Counted from the first letter of the stretch, positions 35,092-45,889 are shown. The stretch is DNA of 64,000 nucleotides from UBA7359 sp963976795 (GCA_963976795.1 CAXBLT010000001.1:1-64000), one strand, 5' to 3'. Notes: a model not told the origin generated them from the sequence alone. Translations and numbers: made by a program.

Positions 35092-35245
35092 CTGGCCTAC
35101 CCTCTTGTGCTATTATTTTGTGTATTGCAATGTAAAATGTCTTTTTTGATTTTGAACACTAATTTGTACGTTCACTTTGCGAAATATATTAGTATTCTAC
35201 AATCAAAGGCTTAGATTAAAAAATGGCAATACTACCTTAAGTAAG

Positions 35246-36877
35246 ATGCATGACCAACAACAACATGATGTATTAATAATTGGCAGCGGTGCTGCCGGGC
35301 TTAGTCTGGCACTGAAACTTGCTGATGATGCCAATGTCGCCGTTTTATCTAAAGAAAGATTAAACGAAGGTGCTACCTTTTATGCTCAAGGAGGTGTCTC
35401 TGCTGTCCTCGATGAAAAGGACTCAATCGAATCACATGTTCAAGACACATTGAGTGCTGGGGCAGGACTATGTGATCCCGATATAGTCAAGTTTGTCGTC
35501 GAACGTGCTTATAAAAGCATCGATTGGCTAGTTAACTTGGGTGTAGATTTTACCCGAGCAGATAACAATTCAGGTAGTAATTCTCCATTTCATCTGCACC
35601 AAGAAGGGGGCCATAGTCACAGACGAATTATTCATGCCGCTGATGCAACAGGAAAAGCCATTGAGACAACACTTGAGTCGCGCGTCCGGCAACACCCAAA
35701 CATCGATCTATTCGAACACCATATTGCGGTTGATTTAATCACGACAAATAAATTAACAAATTCTAAAAATCGCTGTCTCGGTGCATATGTTCTTGATATT
35801 GAAGATAATAATGTCATGGTTTTCAGTGCAAAGAATGTCGTCTTGGCAAGCGGTGGGGCAGGCAAGGCCTATCTTTACACTAGCAATCCCGATAGTTGCA
35901 CTGGCGATGGTATTGCCATGGCATGGCGTGCAGGTTGTCGTATCGCAAACATGGAATTTATTCAATTTCATCCAACCTGCCTTTATCATCCCATGGCAAA
36001 ATCCTTTCTTATCTCCGAAGCATTGCGGGGAGAAGGTGCAAAATTAGTTTTGCAAAATGGCGAAACTTTTATGCATCGTTATGATCAACGTGAAGAGTTG
36101 GCGCCCAGAGATGTTGTTGCCCGCGCAATTGATTATGAGATGAAACGCTTAGGTCATGATTGTGTGTATCTTGATATTTCGCATAAATCGTCTGCGTTTA
36201 TTGAAGAGCATTTTCCGACGATTAATAAACGGTGTCTTGATCTCGGGATCGATATGTCACAAATGCCTATACCCGTTGTTCCTGCCGCGCACTATACATG
36301 TGGTGGTGTAATGATTAATCAGGACGGTCAAACCGATATTTCAGGCTTATACGCTATAGGTGAGACTAGTTGTTCCGGTTTGCATGGCGCAAATCGAATG
36401 GCGAGTAACTCCCTTTTAGAGTGTGTCGTCTTTGCTCATGCCGCTTCTGACGCTATCCGGCAATCATTGGCCGTTGTTAAAATGCCTGGAAAACTGCTTG
36501 AATGGGACGAGAGTCGAGTCACTAATTCGGATGAGGAAGTCGTAGTTAGTCATAACTGGGATGAAATACGTCGATTTATGTGGGACTACGTCGGTATTGT
36601 GAGAACGACTAAACGATTGCAACGTGCGCAGCACAGGATTGCGTTGTTAAAGTCGGAGATTACTGATTACTATGGGAATTTCAGGATAAGCAAGGATTTA
36701 GTCGAGTTACGTAATTTGGCGGTCGTCGCGGAGCTGATCATTGAGTCTGCACTCAAACGTAGGGAAAGCAGAGGTCTCCATTTCACAACAGATTTCCCAG
36801 TCGCAGCAATTTCCGATAAAGGTGAAAATACCATTATTGAAGCTGAAACATCGGAAAATGGCCACATTGCAGCCTGA
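35246..36877 (+). CDS. nadB: L-aspartate oxidase
   Basis: A 543-aa flavoenzyme that oxidises aspartate to iminoaspartate in NAD synthesis. I start at ATG 35246 (MHDQQQHDVLIIGSG), which gives the family length; an in-frame start at 35177 would add 23 unconserved residues. The FAD site is GSGAAGLSLALKL. The covalent-type active-site region HQEGGHSHRRIIHAADATGK and the catalytic arginines (ALRGEGAKL, GAHRMASNS-like GANRMASNSLLECVVF) fit NadB. It is divergent from rpoE, as in E. coli. Confidence 0.96.
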   Translation: MHDQQQHDVLIIGSGAAGLSLALKLADDANVAVLSKERLNEGATFYAQGGVSAVLDEKDSIESHVQDTLSAGAGLCDPDIVKFVVERAYKSIDWLVNLGVDFTRADNNSGSNSPFHLHQEGGHSHRRIIHAADATGKAIETTLESRVRQHPNIDLFEHHIAVDLITTNKLTNSKNRCLGAYVLDIEDNNVMVFSAKNVVLASGGAGKAYLYTSNPDSCTGDGIAMAWRAGCRIANMEFIQFHPTCLYHPMAKSFLISEALRGEGAKLVLQNGETFMHRYDQREELAPRDVVARAIDYEMKRLGHDCVYLDISHKSSAFIEEHFPTINKRCLDLGIDMSQMPIPVVPAAHYTCGGVMINQDGQTDISGLYAIGETSCSGLHGANRMASNSLLECVVFAHAASDAIRQSLAVVKMPGKLLEWDESRVTNSDEEVVVSHNWDEIRRFMWDYVGIVRTTKRLQRAQHRIALLKSEITDYYGNFRISKDLVELRNLAVVAELIIESALKRRESRGLHFTTDFPVAAISDKGENTIIEAETSENGHIAA

Positions 36878-37017
36878 ATACAATTATACTATTCAATTAG
36901 CCACACTGTATTATTGTGAAAGTAACAAATCTAATTACATGTAGTAATTGCAAATCATGCCTGCTCTTGGCATTTCTTTTGCATTCTTCGATTCATGTAA
37001 ACTATTAATAAAATATT

Positions 37018-37941
37018 ATGACGTCTTCAGTGGAACATATGGCCGATATTACAGATATTAAAGAGTCACCCGGTATTCAAAATTCGCATTTAATGATCTC
37101 TTACCCAGAGAACATGACTGACGTGACTAACATGTCTATTCATGTAATGGGCGTACTACAAAGTACTCTTGAATTAGAAAGGTTAGTTGAACTTTTTGAC
37201 GAGGAGTTGGCCGCGATAGTGCCCCATGATCATTTTAGTTATGAGAATGTAAATGAAAATATCAAATATGATATCGGCAATGTTGCCCTACATAGTTCTA
37301 ACTACCGTTTAGTCCTATTTGGGAAAAGCCTTGGTCAAGTAACTATTTCCAGAAACACCAAATTTGTCGAGGTCGAAATCCAGAAAATTGAAAGTTTAAT
37401 CTCGGCACTGATTTATCCATTAAGAAATGCGCTACTTTACAAGCAAGCTGTAGAAAAAGCCTATATTGATCCATTGACCGGAGTAAATAATCGCGCCGCT
37501 TTTGATAAATCAATCGAACAAGAAATGGAATTTTCAGCACGTCATAAGCATAATTTGACATTAATGATGTTAGATTTGGATAAATTTAAAGATATAAATG
37601 ATAATTACGGCCATACAGTTGGCGACGCCATCTTAAGAAGTTTTGCAGATAGCATAATGAAATGCTTACGCCGGAGCGACATTCTTTTTCGCTATGGCGG
37701 TGAAGAATTTTCAGTGCTTCTCAGAAACACGGGAACCGAAGGCGCATCGTTACTGGCCGAACGTATGAGAAAAAATGTTGAGGAGATGGAGTTTGAATAC
37801 AATAAAATTAAAATTAAGACTACAGTCTCAATCGGCCTGACTCAGATGCAAGAAGGCGAAAGTATTATTGATTTTATTGAACGCGCCGATGAACTACTTT
37901 ACTCAGCAAAAAACAATGGTCGTAATCGCGTAGCATCTTAA
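37018..37941 (+). CDS. Diguanylate cyclase (GGDEF domain)
   Basis: A 307-aa cyclic-di-GMP synthase. The C-terminal GGDEF domain (about 140-307) has DPLTGVNNRAAFD, the metal-binding DLDKFKDIND (186-195) and the active motif GGEEF (227-231). An inhibitory I-site RxxD is present five residues before it (R218-D221), so product feedback is expected. The first 140 residues have no transmembrane helix and may form a GAF-like sensing domain, though this is uncertain. It is monocistronic, between nadB and convergent ligA. With PilZ in the window this shows that c-di-GMP signalling exists in the organism, though this PilZ itself lacks the binding motif. Confidence 0.93.
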   Translation: MTSSVEHMADITDIKESPGIQNSHLMISYPENMTDVTNMSIHVMGVLQSTLELERLVELFDEELAAIVPHDHFSYENVNENIKYDIGNVALHSSNYRLVLFGKSLGQVTISRNTKFVEVEIQKIESLISALIYPLRNALLYKQAVEKAYIDPLTGVNNRAAFDKSIEQEMEFSARHKHNLTLMMLDLDKFKDINDNYGHTVGDAILRSFADSIMKCLRRSDILFRYGGEEFSVLLRNTGTEGASLLAERMRKNVEEMEFEYNKIKIKTTVSIGLTQMQEGESIIDFIERADELLYSAKNNGRNRVAS

Positions 37942-37964
37942 AGAAAGTTTCATTATTGAATATA

Positions 37965-39974
37965 CTATTCCTCTTTTTCAATCATTTTTATAAATGATTC
38001 TTCGTTCAATGTTCTGATTCCTAATTTGATGGCCTTGTCATATTTGCTCCCAGGATTCTCTCCATAAACAAGATAGTTTGTTTTCTTTGAAACGCTACCG
38101 GTGACTTTTGCTCCTAAAGATATCAACCTTTCTTTTGCTCCTTCTCGTGTCATTGTCTGCAAACTACCAGTAAGAACAAAGGACATTCCGTCTAGAATAA
38201 GATTTATATTGTTCTCATCATTCTTCCAATGAATGCCAGCAGATAGTAAGCGCTGAATTATTTCCAGATTATGTTTCTGTTGAAAAAAACTATATATATT
38301 GAGCGCAACAACTGGCCCTATGTCAGGTATCGTTTCTAGTTCCTCAATCGTAGCTTGCCCTATTAACTCTAGCGACTTGTATCTTGTCGCGAGTGTGCGT
38401 GCTGTAGCTTCACCGACTTCTCGGATTCCCAGTGCATAGATAAAACGTTGCAACGTTGTTTTTTTACTCTTATTAAGCGCAAGAATTAAGTTTTTTGCTG
38501 ACTTAACCCCCATTCTTTCAAGACTAGCTACTTGTACTTGTGATAACGAGTAAAGATCCGCAACAGTACTAATTAAGCCAGATTCGGTTAGTTGAACAAC
38601 CAGTTTGTCTCCTAAGCCATCAATATCCATTGCCTTGCGTGTCGCAAAATGAATAATTGCCTGAATGTTTTGAGCAGAACAGGAAATTCCCCCCATGCAA
38701 CGATAAACAGCCTCCCCTTCTTGTCGTACGACGTTAGAGCCACAAACAGGACAACATACAGGCATGAAAAACTCAGAAACATCGGCACGTCGCTCTTTTA
38801 TAACAGCTACTATTTCCGGGATAACATCACCTGCGCGACGGACATAGACCCAGTCACCAATTTTGATATCCTTACGTTTAATTTCGTCGGTATTATGTAA
38901 CGTCGCATTAGTTACTGTCACACCGGCAACTTTGACCGGAGATAATCGCGCAACAGGTGTTAAGACGCCTGTACGTCCAACTTGAATTTCAATATCGAGC
39001 AACTGTGTTATCTCTTCTAAAGGAGGAAATTTATAAGCTATTGCCCAACGTGGTGCTCGTGATACAAAGCCAAGTTCCTTTTGTTGAGATATGTTATCTA
39101 CCTTGAAAACAACACCATCAATATCATGTGCTAATTGAGATCTACGCTTTCCAATATCATTGTAATAGCTCAGGCATGCTTCGATATCATCCAGTTTTCT
39201 TGTTTCAGATGAAACAGGTAAACCCCATTCTTTTAATTGCCGCAGAATACTTGTATGGCTAGTTAAATCTATATTACCTTTATAGTCACCTATACCATAA
39301 GCAAAGAAGGATAAAGGACGTTGTGCTGCCACCCTTGAATCTAATTGGCGTAAAGAACCTGCTGCTGCATTACGCGGGTTAGCAAAAACCTTTTCATTTT
39401 TTTCACGTTGTCTCTCATTTAATGCGGCAAACCCTTTATGAGTCATAACCACTTCACCTCTTACTTCTAACGACTGAGGAATTTTTTTTCCTGTAAGACT
39501 TAGCGGAATATGTAGGATCGTCCGTATATTGTGTGTGACGTCTTCACCTACTGAACCGTCCCCGCGTGTAGCGGCGGTAATTAATGAACCATTCTCATAC
39601 AAGATATTAACTGCCAATCCATCAAATTTTGTTTCCCCAGAAAAGACTAGCGAGTTAACGGATAATTTTTCTTTTATTTTTTTATCAAAAGCTCGCATTT
39701 CGTTTTCATTGAATGCATTTGCCAATGACAGCATTGGTATTCGATGCTTCGCTTCTTTTAATTCTGAAACAGGAGACGACCCAACCCGTTGAGTTGGAGA
39801 GTCGGGAGTAATTAAACTTGAAAAGTTAGTTTCTAGTTCAATTAATTCTTGCATCAATTTATCATACTCATGGTCCGTTATTAATGGATCATCTAATACG
39901 TAATATTGATAATTATGCTTGTTGATTGTTTGTCGTAAAGTCTCTGCCCTTTGGCTGGCTTGTTTCAATTGCAT
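37965..39974 (-). CDS. ligA: NAD-dependent DNA ligase LigA
   Basis: A 669-aa replicative ligase. Domain Ia (YYVLDDPLITDHEYDKLMQE) binds NAD. The adenylation lysine is in GETKFDGLAVN. The OB fold is followed by the four-cysteine zinc finger (CPVCGSNVV and YRCMGGISCSAQ), a helix-hairpin-helix region and a C-terminal BRCT domain (about 590-669, with GMSFVLTGSLQTMTREGA). The length matches E. coli. It lies eight bases after zipA, a conserved pair. Confidence 0.97.
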   Translation of the reverse strand: MQLKQASQRAETLRQTINKHNYQYYVLDDPLITDHEYDKLMQELIELETNFSSLITPDSPTQRVGSSPVSELKEAKHRIPMLSLANAFNENEMRAFDKKIKEKLSVNSLVFSGETKFDGLAVNILYENGSLITAATRGDGSVGEDVTHNIRTILHIPLSLTGKKIPQSLEVRGEVVMTHKGFAALNERQREKNEKVFANPRNAAAGSLRQLDSRVAAQRPLSFFAYGIGDYKGNIDLTSHTSILRQLKEWGLPVSSETRKLDDIEACLSYYNDIGKRRSQLAHDIDGVVFKVDNISQQKELGFVSRAPRWAIAYKFPPLEEITQLLDIEIQVGRTGVLTPVARLSPVKVAGVTVTNATLHNTDEIKRKDIKIGDWVYVRRAGDVIPEIVAVIKERRADVSEFFMPVCCPVCGSNVVRQEGEAVYRCMGGISCSAQNIQAIIHFATRKAMDIDGLGDKLVVQLTESGLISTVADLYSLSQVQVASLERMGVKSAKNLILALNKSKKTTLQRFIYALGIREVGEATARTLATRYKSLELIGQATIEELETIPDIGPVVALNIYSFFQQKHNLEIIQRLLSAGIHWKNDENNINLILDGMSFVLTGSLQTMTREGAKERLISLGAKVTGSVSKKTNYLVYGENPGSKYDKAIKLGIRTLNEESFIKMIEKEE

Positions 39975-39982
39975 TTAGGTTA

Positions 39983-40879
39983 TTAATGTTCAGAAAAGGA
40001 TGCTGCTTTGTTACGCAGTGCATTTATAGAAGTGGCATTTAGAATTTCGTTATCAGGGGTGCGGATATCTCCACCTAACAATTCCGCCATTCGTTGTGTG
40101 GTATTCAAATACAATTCAAACACTACGCTAGCATCAATTGAGGCAGGTGAATACATAAAGGAAACAATACCTTTTGTCTTTAAATCTGCCATGCGTCCAA
40201 GGTCAAATGAGCCGGGTTCATGCATATTAGCAACACTAAATAATGGCTGTCCTGAATGTAGCTTCCCTGGTCCAAAGTGATGAAAAACATTCATGTGACC
40301 ATAGACCATTCCGATTTCATCAGCGGCTTTACTGATCGATAACCCATTAAATAATGTCGGCAAGGGACTAGTAATATACAACACTAATAGATCGTCGCTG
40401 TTTTGATTTATTTTTGGGGCATCTGCTTTTTGTTCAGGTGCCTCTGGCCTTATTTCATCTTTTTGTTCTTGAATGTCTTCTTCTATTGCCGCAAATACAT
40501 CATAGTCATCGTTTTCAGAGCGTTTTGATTCGTAATCTTTAACACTCATGTCAAGCGGTAGTGGCGGTTCAACGTCAGCATTTTCATGGTTGCTTACACG
40601 AGGTGTTGGTGTAATTACTGGTTCAACAGGGGTAGTTTCAATTGTAGTTTGATTTCTAGATTGAGTTAATAGACTACTAAGGTCTGCCATTACGGTAGAA
40701 TATTCTTCCGGCTCATTGTTTAATGGTGTTAATGGAACATCGGGGATTTCGTCAACGGCATCAAGAATGTCTGTCTTTTTCTTTGGGCTTGGTCTATAAA
40801 ATATTTCCCATAGATAAATGCCCAGGACTATAAAACATCCAACTATTAATAATGTTAGGCGCAACTTATCCATAGGCAC
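39983..40879 (-). CDS. zipA: Cell division protein ZipA
   Basis: A 298-aa divisome protein. One N-terminal transmembrane helix (residues 7-26) is followed by a Pro/Glu-rich flexible linker of about 130 residues and the globular ZipA C-terminal domain (about 165-298). That domain includes LLVLYITSPLPTLFNGLSIS, MNVFHHFGPG and LFSVANMHEPGSFDLGRM. It tethers FtsZ to the membrane. The position between smc and ligA is the canonical one in gammaproteobacteria. Confidence 0.93.
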   Translation of the reverse strand: MPMDKLRLTLLIVGCFIVLGIYLWEIFYRPSPKKKTDILDAVDEIPDVPLTPLNNEPEEYSTVMADLSSLLTQSRNQTTIETTPVEPVITPTPRVSNHENADVEPPLPLDMSVKDYESKRSENDDYDVFAAIEEDIQEQKDEIRPEAPEQKADAPKINQNSDDLLVLYITSPLPTLFNGLSISKAADEIGMVYGHMNVFHHFGPGKLHSGQPLFSVANMHEPGSFDLGRMADLKTKGIVSFMYSPASIDASVVFELYLNTTQRMAELLGGDIRTPDNEILNATSINALRNKAASFSEH

Positions 40880-40967
40880 TTAAGGCTCACGGTGTTTATT
40901 AATTGAAACAGGATAACAGTAGTAACGCAGACACTCAAAGCTAAAAACAAACCATTCGAGATGGTTT

Positions 40968-43900
40968 TTAGGCAGTTGCTGCCATCTCAACGGCCTCGTC
41001 CATATCCACTGATACAAGGCGCGACACGCCGGCCTCATGCATTGTAACCCCCAGGAGTTGATTGGCTATTTCCATTGTTATCTTGTTATGCGTTATAAAA
41101 ATAAATTGCACTTCATCGGACATCGATTTAACCAATTCACTAAAGCGACCTACATTAGTATCATCAAGAGGGGCATCAACTTCGTCTAAAATACAAAAAG
41201 GAGCAGGGTTCAGTTTAAATATTCCGAAGACTAGCGCAACGGCGGTTAACGCTTTTTCACCACCTGACAACAAATGGATATTGCTGTTTTTCTTTCCTGG
41301 AGGACGAGCCATTATGGCAACGCCAGTTTGCAATAAATCATCACCTGTTAGTTCAAGGTATGCATGCCCGCCACCAAATAGTTTTGGGAACATTTCCTTA
41401 ACATTTGTATTAAGCTCATCGAATGTTTCTTTAAAACGAGTTCTTGTTTCTTTGTCAATCTTGTTAATAGCATTTTCTAGTGTCGTTAATGCCTCAATTA
41501 AATCTTTATGCTGGCTATCAAGATATGTTTTACGCTCGGAATTTTGAGTGTACTCGTCAATAGCGGCAAGATTGATGGGGCCTAATCGTTGGATTTTGCG
41601 ATCCAGTGCCTCTAATTGGTTGTTCCAGTCTTCCTGATTAGCACCCTCTTCCATGGTTTCTAGCAATTCTTTTGCATTTTGCTCTTCTGCAGACAATTGT
41701 CCTTCAACTGTTTCAAGTCTTACCTGGCAACTGTTTACACCTAGTTTTGCTTTTTCTAAATCTGAACGAAGATTCTCCAAGCCTTGCTCATATTTATGCT
41801 TGTCTTGTTCTAACTCTCTCATCTTGCCTTCGATAGCTTGCACATTTGCTCTCGCATCGCTGAGATTCTTTTCAGCATGGATTTTATCTTTCAGACAAAT
41901 TTCAATTTTTTCTTGTAGCTCATTAATGGGTGACTTGTTTTCTGACAAGCTTTTTTCTAATTCATTAATTTTGGCTGATAATTGAGAGACTTGTATATCA
42001 TTTCGCTTGATCGCTTGTTCATATGATGCTCGTCGTGAGCTGTATGACTCGAGCTGTAATGCAATCCCGTGACTCTCGTTATGAGTTTCTTGCCAACGTG
42101 TCCTTGCAGTATTCAAGGATTCTCGGTGCTGTTCTTTTACATTTGATAATTCAGTCCGCTGTTCTTGCAGTTGAATCTTATCTTTAGCAATTTGTTCCAA
42201 ACGTTGTTTTATAGAATTAATTTCAATTTTATCTGCCTGGTTTTGCTCTTGATTTAAATCACGTTCCTCAACAAATTGTTGATAGCGAATAGTTTGTTGC
42301 TCAGATTCAGTTTGAGAAGATGCTAATTTGGCTCTTACATTGGAGATCTCTTGCTGTTGACTACTTAATGAAGCTTGCTGCTTATCAAGCGTTAGTTCGG
42401 CATCTTCGAGAACAGTCTCATTAGTCTGTAATTCAATTTCTATAATTTTAATTTCTGCTTCACTCTGCTCAAGATTTTGCTTGAGTTCAGTGATTTCTGC
42501 TTCTCGATTCAGAACACCATCACTGGTATCGTTAGCATTATTAACAATAACCCATTCATGGCTCATCCAAACGCCCTTCTCCGTTACAACACTTTGCCCA
42601 ACAGATAAGCTAGATAACATTTTGCTAGCTTCTTCAGAGGAGTTCGCAAGAAATACATTTTCGAGCACTGAGGGAATTCGAATATCAGTTGTAATTTGGT
42701 CTATTAGGCGAGAATGTTCAGTTGAATCGCTTGGAGCATTCTTGCTAACCGAGTTAATAAGTCCGATTTTACCCGGGGCTAACTCTAATCGATCTAAATA
42801 AGCACTAATATCATTTACACAGATATCATGCAGATGACTACCTATGACCGTTTCCAATGCATGCGCCCATTTTGGATCAATTTTTATTGATTGAGAAAGG
42901 CGTTGTTGTTGATCCAGATTATGTTCTTGTAACCAGGCACTTAATTCTTGATTATCATCTACAACAGATTGTTGTAATGTTTCCAGGGAAGCTAAACGAC
43001 CTTTTAAATGCTGATATTTTTGACGAGCTGCATCAAGATCCGTTGATAAAGCCCTGACTTTTTCTCGATATTCTTTAACTATATTTTGTTTGTCAGAATG
43101 TAACTTTAATAATGCGGTTTGTTTATCTTCTTCTTCTTTTAAGGTGTTGATTAAATGCTGAATACTATTATTTAATTCTGATTCTTCAAACTTTAATATT
43201 TCCTGTTCTAACATAACCCTGCGTTCGGCAAGTTCATCGAGACCAAATTCGAGGTGTTCCAAGCGTGTTTTATCGATTTGCTCTTGTTTAGCAAACTCAG
43301 AAAATGATTCATTGAATGTATCCCATTCAGTTTGCCACCCTTGCATGGCTTCTTCAGCGTTATTAAGGATTTCATATGCTTTATTACTATCGTCTCTTGA
43401 GCCATTAAGTTTTGGTTCGAGACTTGCTAATTCAGCATGAAGTTTTTCATACTCAACTTTATCTTGTTCATGTTGCCTGTTCGTATCAGCATGCGCTTTT
43501 CTAGCCGACTCAAGTTCTATTTCTATTGAGGTGATTTTTTCTCGGGTATGCTGTAGTTTTTGTTCGTACTGGGAGATATCGCTGCCCACTTTATAATATT
43601 CAGACTGCGTATTATTAAAGCGTTGATTGGCTTCGCTCAAGCCATCTCGATGTTTTTCTATCTCTGCTTCTGTTTCACGTACTTTTGCAATAGAGGCTTC
43701 TACAGCATTTTCTCTTTTTGTCGATTCTTCCTTGAGCAAATCCATTTCATTATTCAGATCGCGCCAGTTCAATGCGAGTAATTCAGCACTTATCTTGCGC
43801 TGATCCTGCTTCAGGTTTTTATAACGTTCCGCCGCTTTTGCTTGTCGTTGTAAATGGTTTAACTGCTTTTCTAATTCTTCACGAATATCGGTTAATCGTT

Positions 43901-44474
43901 CAATATTTTCTTTCGTATGCCTGATGCGGTTTTCAGTTTCTCGACGACGTTCACGGTATTTTGATATTCCGGCAGCTTCTTCGATAAATACTCTTAATTC
44001 TTCGGGTTTTGCCTCAATCAATCTTGAAATCATGCCCTGTTCAATGATGGCGTAACTACGGGGGCCCAGACCTGTTCCAAGAAAAATCGCAGTGATGTCT
44101 CTTCGGCGGCAACGCGTGCCATTTAAAAAATAAGTTGAAACGGCATCTCGATTAATCTGGCGCTTGACTGAAATCTCATTGTAACTGGCATACTGCCCAC
44201 CCAACTTTTTCTCGGTGTTATCAAAAATCAGTTCTACAGAGGCTTGGCTGACAGGTTGCCTGGCGCTCGAACCACTAAAAATAACGTCTGTTAATGATTC
44301 ACCGCGCAGATGTTTTGCAGAACTTTCCCCCATCACCCAAGTGACAGCATCAATGATGTTTGATTTGCCACAGCCATTTGGCCCGACCACACCAACAAGA
44401 CTGCCGGGAATGATAAGATTGGTTGGATCTACAAAGGATTTAAAGCCTGAAAGTTTTATATTGCACAAACGCAT
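40968..44474 (-). CDS. smc: Chromosome partition protein Smc
   Basis: A 1168-aa SMC ATPase. I start at ATG 44474 (MRLCNIKLSGFKSF), the conserved beginning of the family; a TTG four codons earlier is less likely. Walker A is GVVGPNGCGKSNIIDAV near residues 28-44. Two long coiled coils flank a hinge at about 500-650. The C-terminal signature LLSGGEKALTAVALVFG and Walker B FCILDEVDAPLDD complete the head. This is a true Smc rather than MukB, so the organism uses Smc-ScpAB condensin, typical of gammaproteobacteria outside Enterobacterales and Vibrionales. It lies upstream of zipA. Confidence 0.96.
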   Translation of the reverse strand: MRLCNIKLSGFKSFVDPTNLIIPGSLVGVVGPNGCGKSNIIDAVTWVMGESSAKHLRGESLTDVIFSGSSARQPVSQASVELIFDNTEKKLGGQYASYNEISVKRQINRDAVSTYFLNGTRCRRRDITAIFLGTGLGPRSYAIIEQGMISRLIEAKPEELRVFIEEAAGISKYRERRRETENRIRHTKENIERLTDIREELEKQLNHLQRQAKAAERYKNLKQDQRKISAELLALNWRDLNNEMDLLKEESTKRENAVEASIAKVRETEAEIEKHRDGLSEANQRFNNTQSEYYKVGSDISQYEQKLQHTREKITSIEIELESARKAHADTNRQHEQDKVEYEKLHAELASLEPKLNGSRDDSNKAYEILNNAEEAMQGWQTEWDTFNESFSEFAKQEQIDKTRLEHLEFGLDELAERRVMLEQEILKFEESELNNSIQHLINTLKEEEDKQTALLKLHSDKQNIVKEYREKVRALSTDLDAARQKYQHLKGRLASLETLQQSVVDDNQELSAWLQEHNLDQQQRLSQSIKIDPKWAHALETVIGSHLHDICVNDISAYLDRLELAPGKIGLINSVSKNAPSDSTEHSRLIDQITTDIRIPSVLENVFLANSSEEASKMLSSLSVGQSVVTEKGVWMSHEWVIVNNANDTSDGVLNREAEITELKQNLEQSEAEIKIIEIELQTNETVLEDAELTLDKQQASLSSQQQEISNVRAKLASSQTESEQQTIRYQQFVEERDLNQEQNQADKIEINSIKQRLEQIAKDKIQLQEQRTELSNVKEQHRESLNTARTRWQETHNESHGIALQLESYSSRRASYEQAIKRNDIQVSQLSAKINELEKSLSENKSPINELQEKIEICLKDKIHAEKNLSDARANVQAIEGKMRELEQDKHKYEQGLENLRSDLEKAKLGVNSCQVRLETVEGQLSAEEQNAKELLETMEEGANQEDWNNQLEALDRKIQRLGPINLAAIDEYTQNSERKTYLDSQHKDLIEALTTLENAINKIDKETRTRFKETFDELNTNVKEMFPKLFGGGHAYLELTGDDLLQTGVAIMARPPGKKNSNIHLLSGGEKALTAVALVFGIFKLNPAPFCILDEVDAPLDDTNVGRFSELVKSMSDEVQFIFITHNKITMEIANQLLGVTMHEAGVSRLVSVDMDEAVEMAATA

Positions 44475-44672
44475 GGGGCGATACAATACTAGAGATTCAA
44501 GCCGCTGTCCAAGCTAAAATTAAATCTATAATTAACTTTATATTAATTCTGTAATTAATTGATATTTATAAATATATTGCATATTTCAAGAATAACGAAT
44601 AAGACATGTAACAACATTATAAATGAACTATGATATCGTTCGTTTTGTTGTAACTAAAGAGAGTTTTACCGA

Positions 44673-45062
44673 ATGTCTAGTCAAGCTACTGATACACTTG
44701 AAACATTTCCAAATCCGAAACCTGAACGTGATTTTACTATCAGGATAGATGTGCCTGAATTTACATGTTTATGTCCAAAAACGGGTCAGCCTGATTTTGC
44801 AACACTGGAAATTGAGTATATTCCAGACGATCTATGTATAGAACTCAAGGCATTAAAACTTTATGTCTGGTCCTACCGCGACCAAGGCGCTTTTCATGAA
44901 GCTGTTACTAATAAAATACTGGATGATCTAGTTACAGCGACATCCCCACGGTATATGAGATTGACAGCAATCTTCAATGTTCGAGGTGGTATTTATACCA
45001 CCGTGGTTGTCGATCATATTAAAGATGGCTGGGCAGCTAAAACACCCGTTTCTTTGCCTTAA
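44673..45062 (+). CDS. queF: NADPH-dependent 7-cyano-7-deazaguanine reductase (QueF, short form)
   Basis: A 129-aa unimodular QueF of the tunnelling-fold superfamily. It reduces preQ0 to preQ1 on the way to queuosine in tRNA. The nucleophilic cysteine C34 and aspartate D41 are in FTCLCPKTGQPDF. The substrate-binding block is ELKALKLYVWSYRDQGAFHE. This is the short, B. subtilis-like type rather than the two-module E. coli form. An AAAGAGAG-type ribosome site precedes ATG 44673. It is divergent from smc and next to cysZ. Confidence 0.95.
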   Translation: MSSQATDTLETFPNPKPERDFTIRIDVPEFTCLCPKTGQPDFATLEIEYIPDDLCIELKALKLYVWSYRDQGAFHEAVTNKILDDLVTATSPRYMRLTAIFNVRGGIYTTVVVDHIKDGWAAKTPVSLP

Positions 45063-45077
45063 ATAAGGTACTTGTAC

Positions 45078-45806
45078 ATGAAACAATTTCGATTGGGCGT
45101 TCACTACTTGCTCTCTGGGTTTAAATTGATCCTGAAACCAGGCATTCGCGTGTATGTCCTTATTCCCCTGCTCATAAATAGTCTTTTATTTACCACTGCG
45201 ATCATATATGGCGCCAATTCGCTAAATGAATTGATTGATACCCTTTTAGTCCAATGGCAATGGTTAGAGTGGTTGACCTGGTTGCTTTGGCCTATATTTG
45301 TGGTTATTGCCTTAGCAATAGTTTTCTTTTGTTTTTCTATCATCGCCAATTTGATTGGTGCTCCATTTAATGGTTTTTTGTCAGCTGCTGTAGAGCGATC
45401 ACTAACGGGCCGTGAAATAATATCTGAAAACGAGCAAGCACTTATAGAGGTTGTGATCTTGGCACTTAAGTCTGAGTTTCAAAAAATTCTATATTTCATT
45501 ATCCGGGCGACACCTCTTTTGATACTATTCTTATTGCCTATAGTTAACGTGGCGGCACCATTCATATGGTTTTTGTTTACCGCATGGATGTTAACTATTG
45601 AGTACGGAGATTATCCGATGGGGAACCATGATATTGACTTTAAGCAGCAGCGCGAAAAATTCAGATTAAATCGCCAGCTTGCATTTGGTTTTGGTTCTGG
45701 GGTCATGCTTTTAACGATGATTCCGGTTATTAATTTTTTAGCTATGCCAGTAGCTGTTGCCGGGGCAACTCGTATGTTTGTCGAATCCCCGGAGCTAAGT
45801 TCATGA
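45078..45806 (+). CDS. cysZ: Sulfate transporter CysZ (EI24 family)
   Basis: A 242-aa inner-membrane protein. I start at ATG 45078 (MKQFRLGVHYLLSGFKLILK), preceded by AAGG; a TTG two codons earlier is less likely. About four to six hydrophobic segments are visible, including VYVLIPLLINSLLFTTAIIY and the long WLTWLLWPIFVVIALAIVFF. The GYPMxNHDIDFKQQRE-like segment (GDYPMGNHDIDFKQQ) is diagnostic for CysZ. It imports sulfate for cysteine synthesis. No sulfate assimilation genes are nearby. Confidence 0.92.
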   Translation: MKQFRLGVHYLLSGFKLILKPGIRVYVLIPLLINSLLFTTAIIYGANSLNELIDTLLVQWQWLEWLTWLLWPIFVVIALAIVFFCFSIIANLIGAPFNGFLSAAVERSLTGREIISENEQALIEVVILALKSEFQKILYFIIRATPLLILFLLPIVNVAAPFIWFLFTAWMLTIEYGDYPMGNHDIDFKQQREKFRLNRQLAFGFGSGVMLLTMIPVINFLAMPVAVAGATRMFVESPELSS

Positions 45807-45889
45807 ATGTTATTTATCAATCATGAATTGCTTCGACACTACCTTTCTGGTATAGATGCACGCTGATTTTTATTGGCCGGAGACTTGGA

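Noticed and set aside
35092..35245. Possible sigma-E promoter for rpoE (GAACGT followed by TCAAA)
   Set aside because: The spacing is about 12 or 18 bases rather than 15-17 and the -35 is imperfect, so I do not call it.
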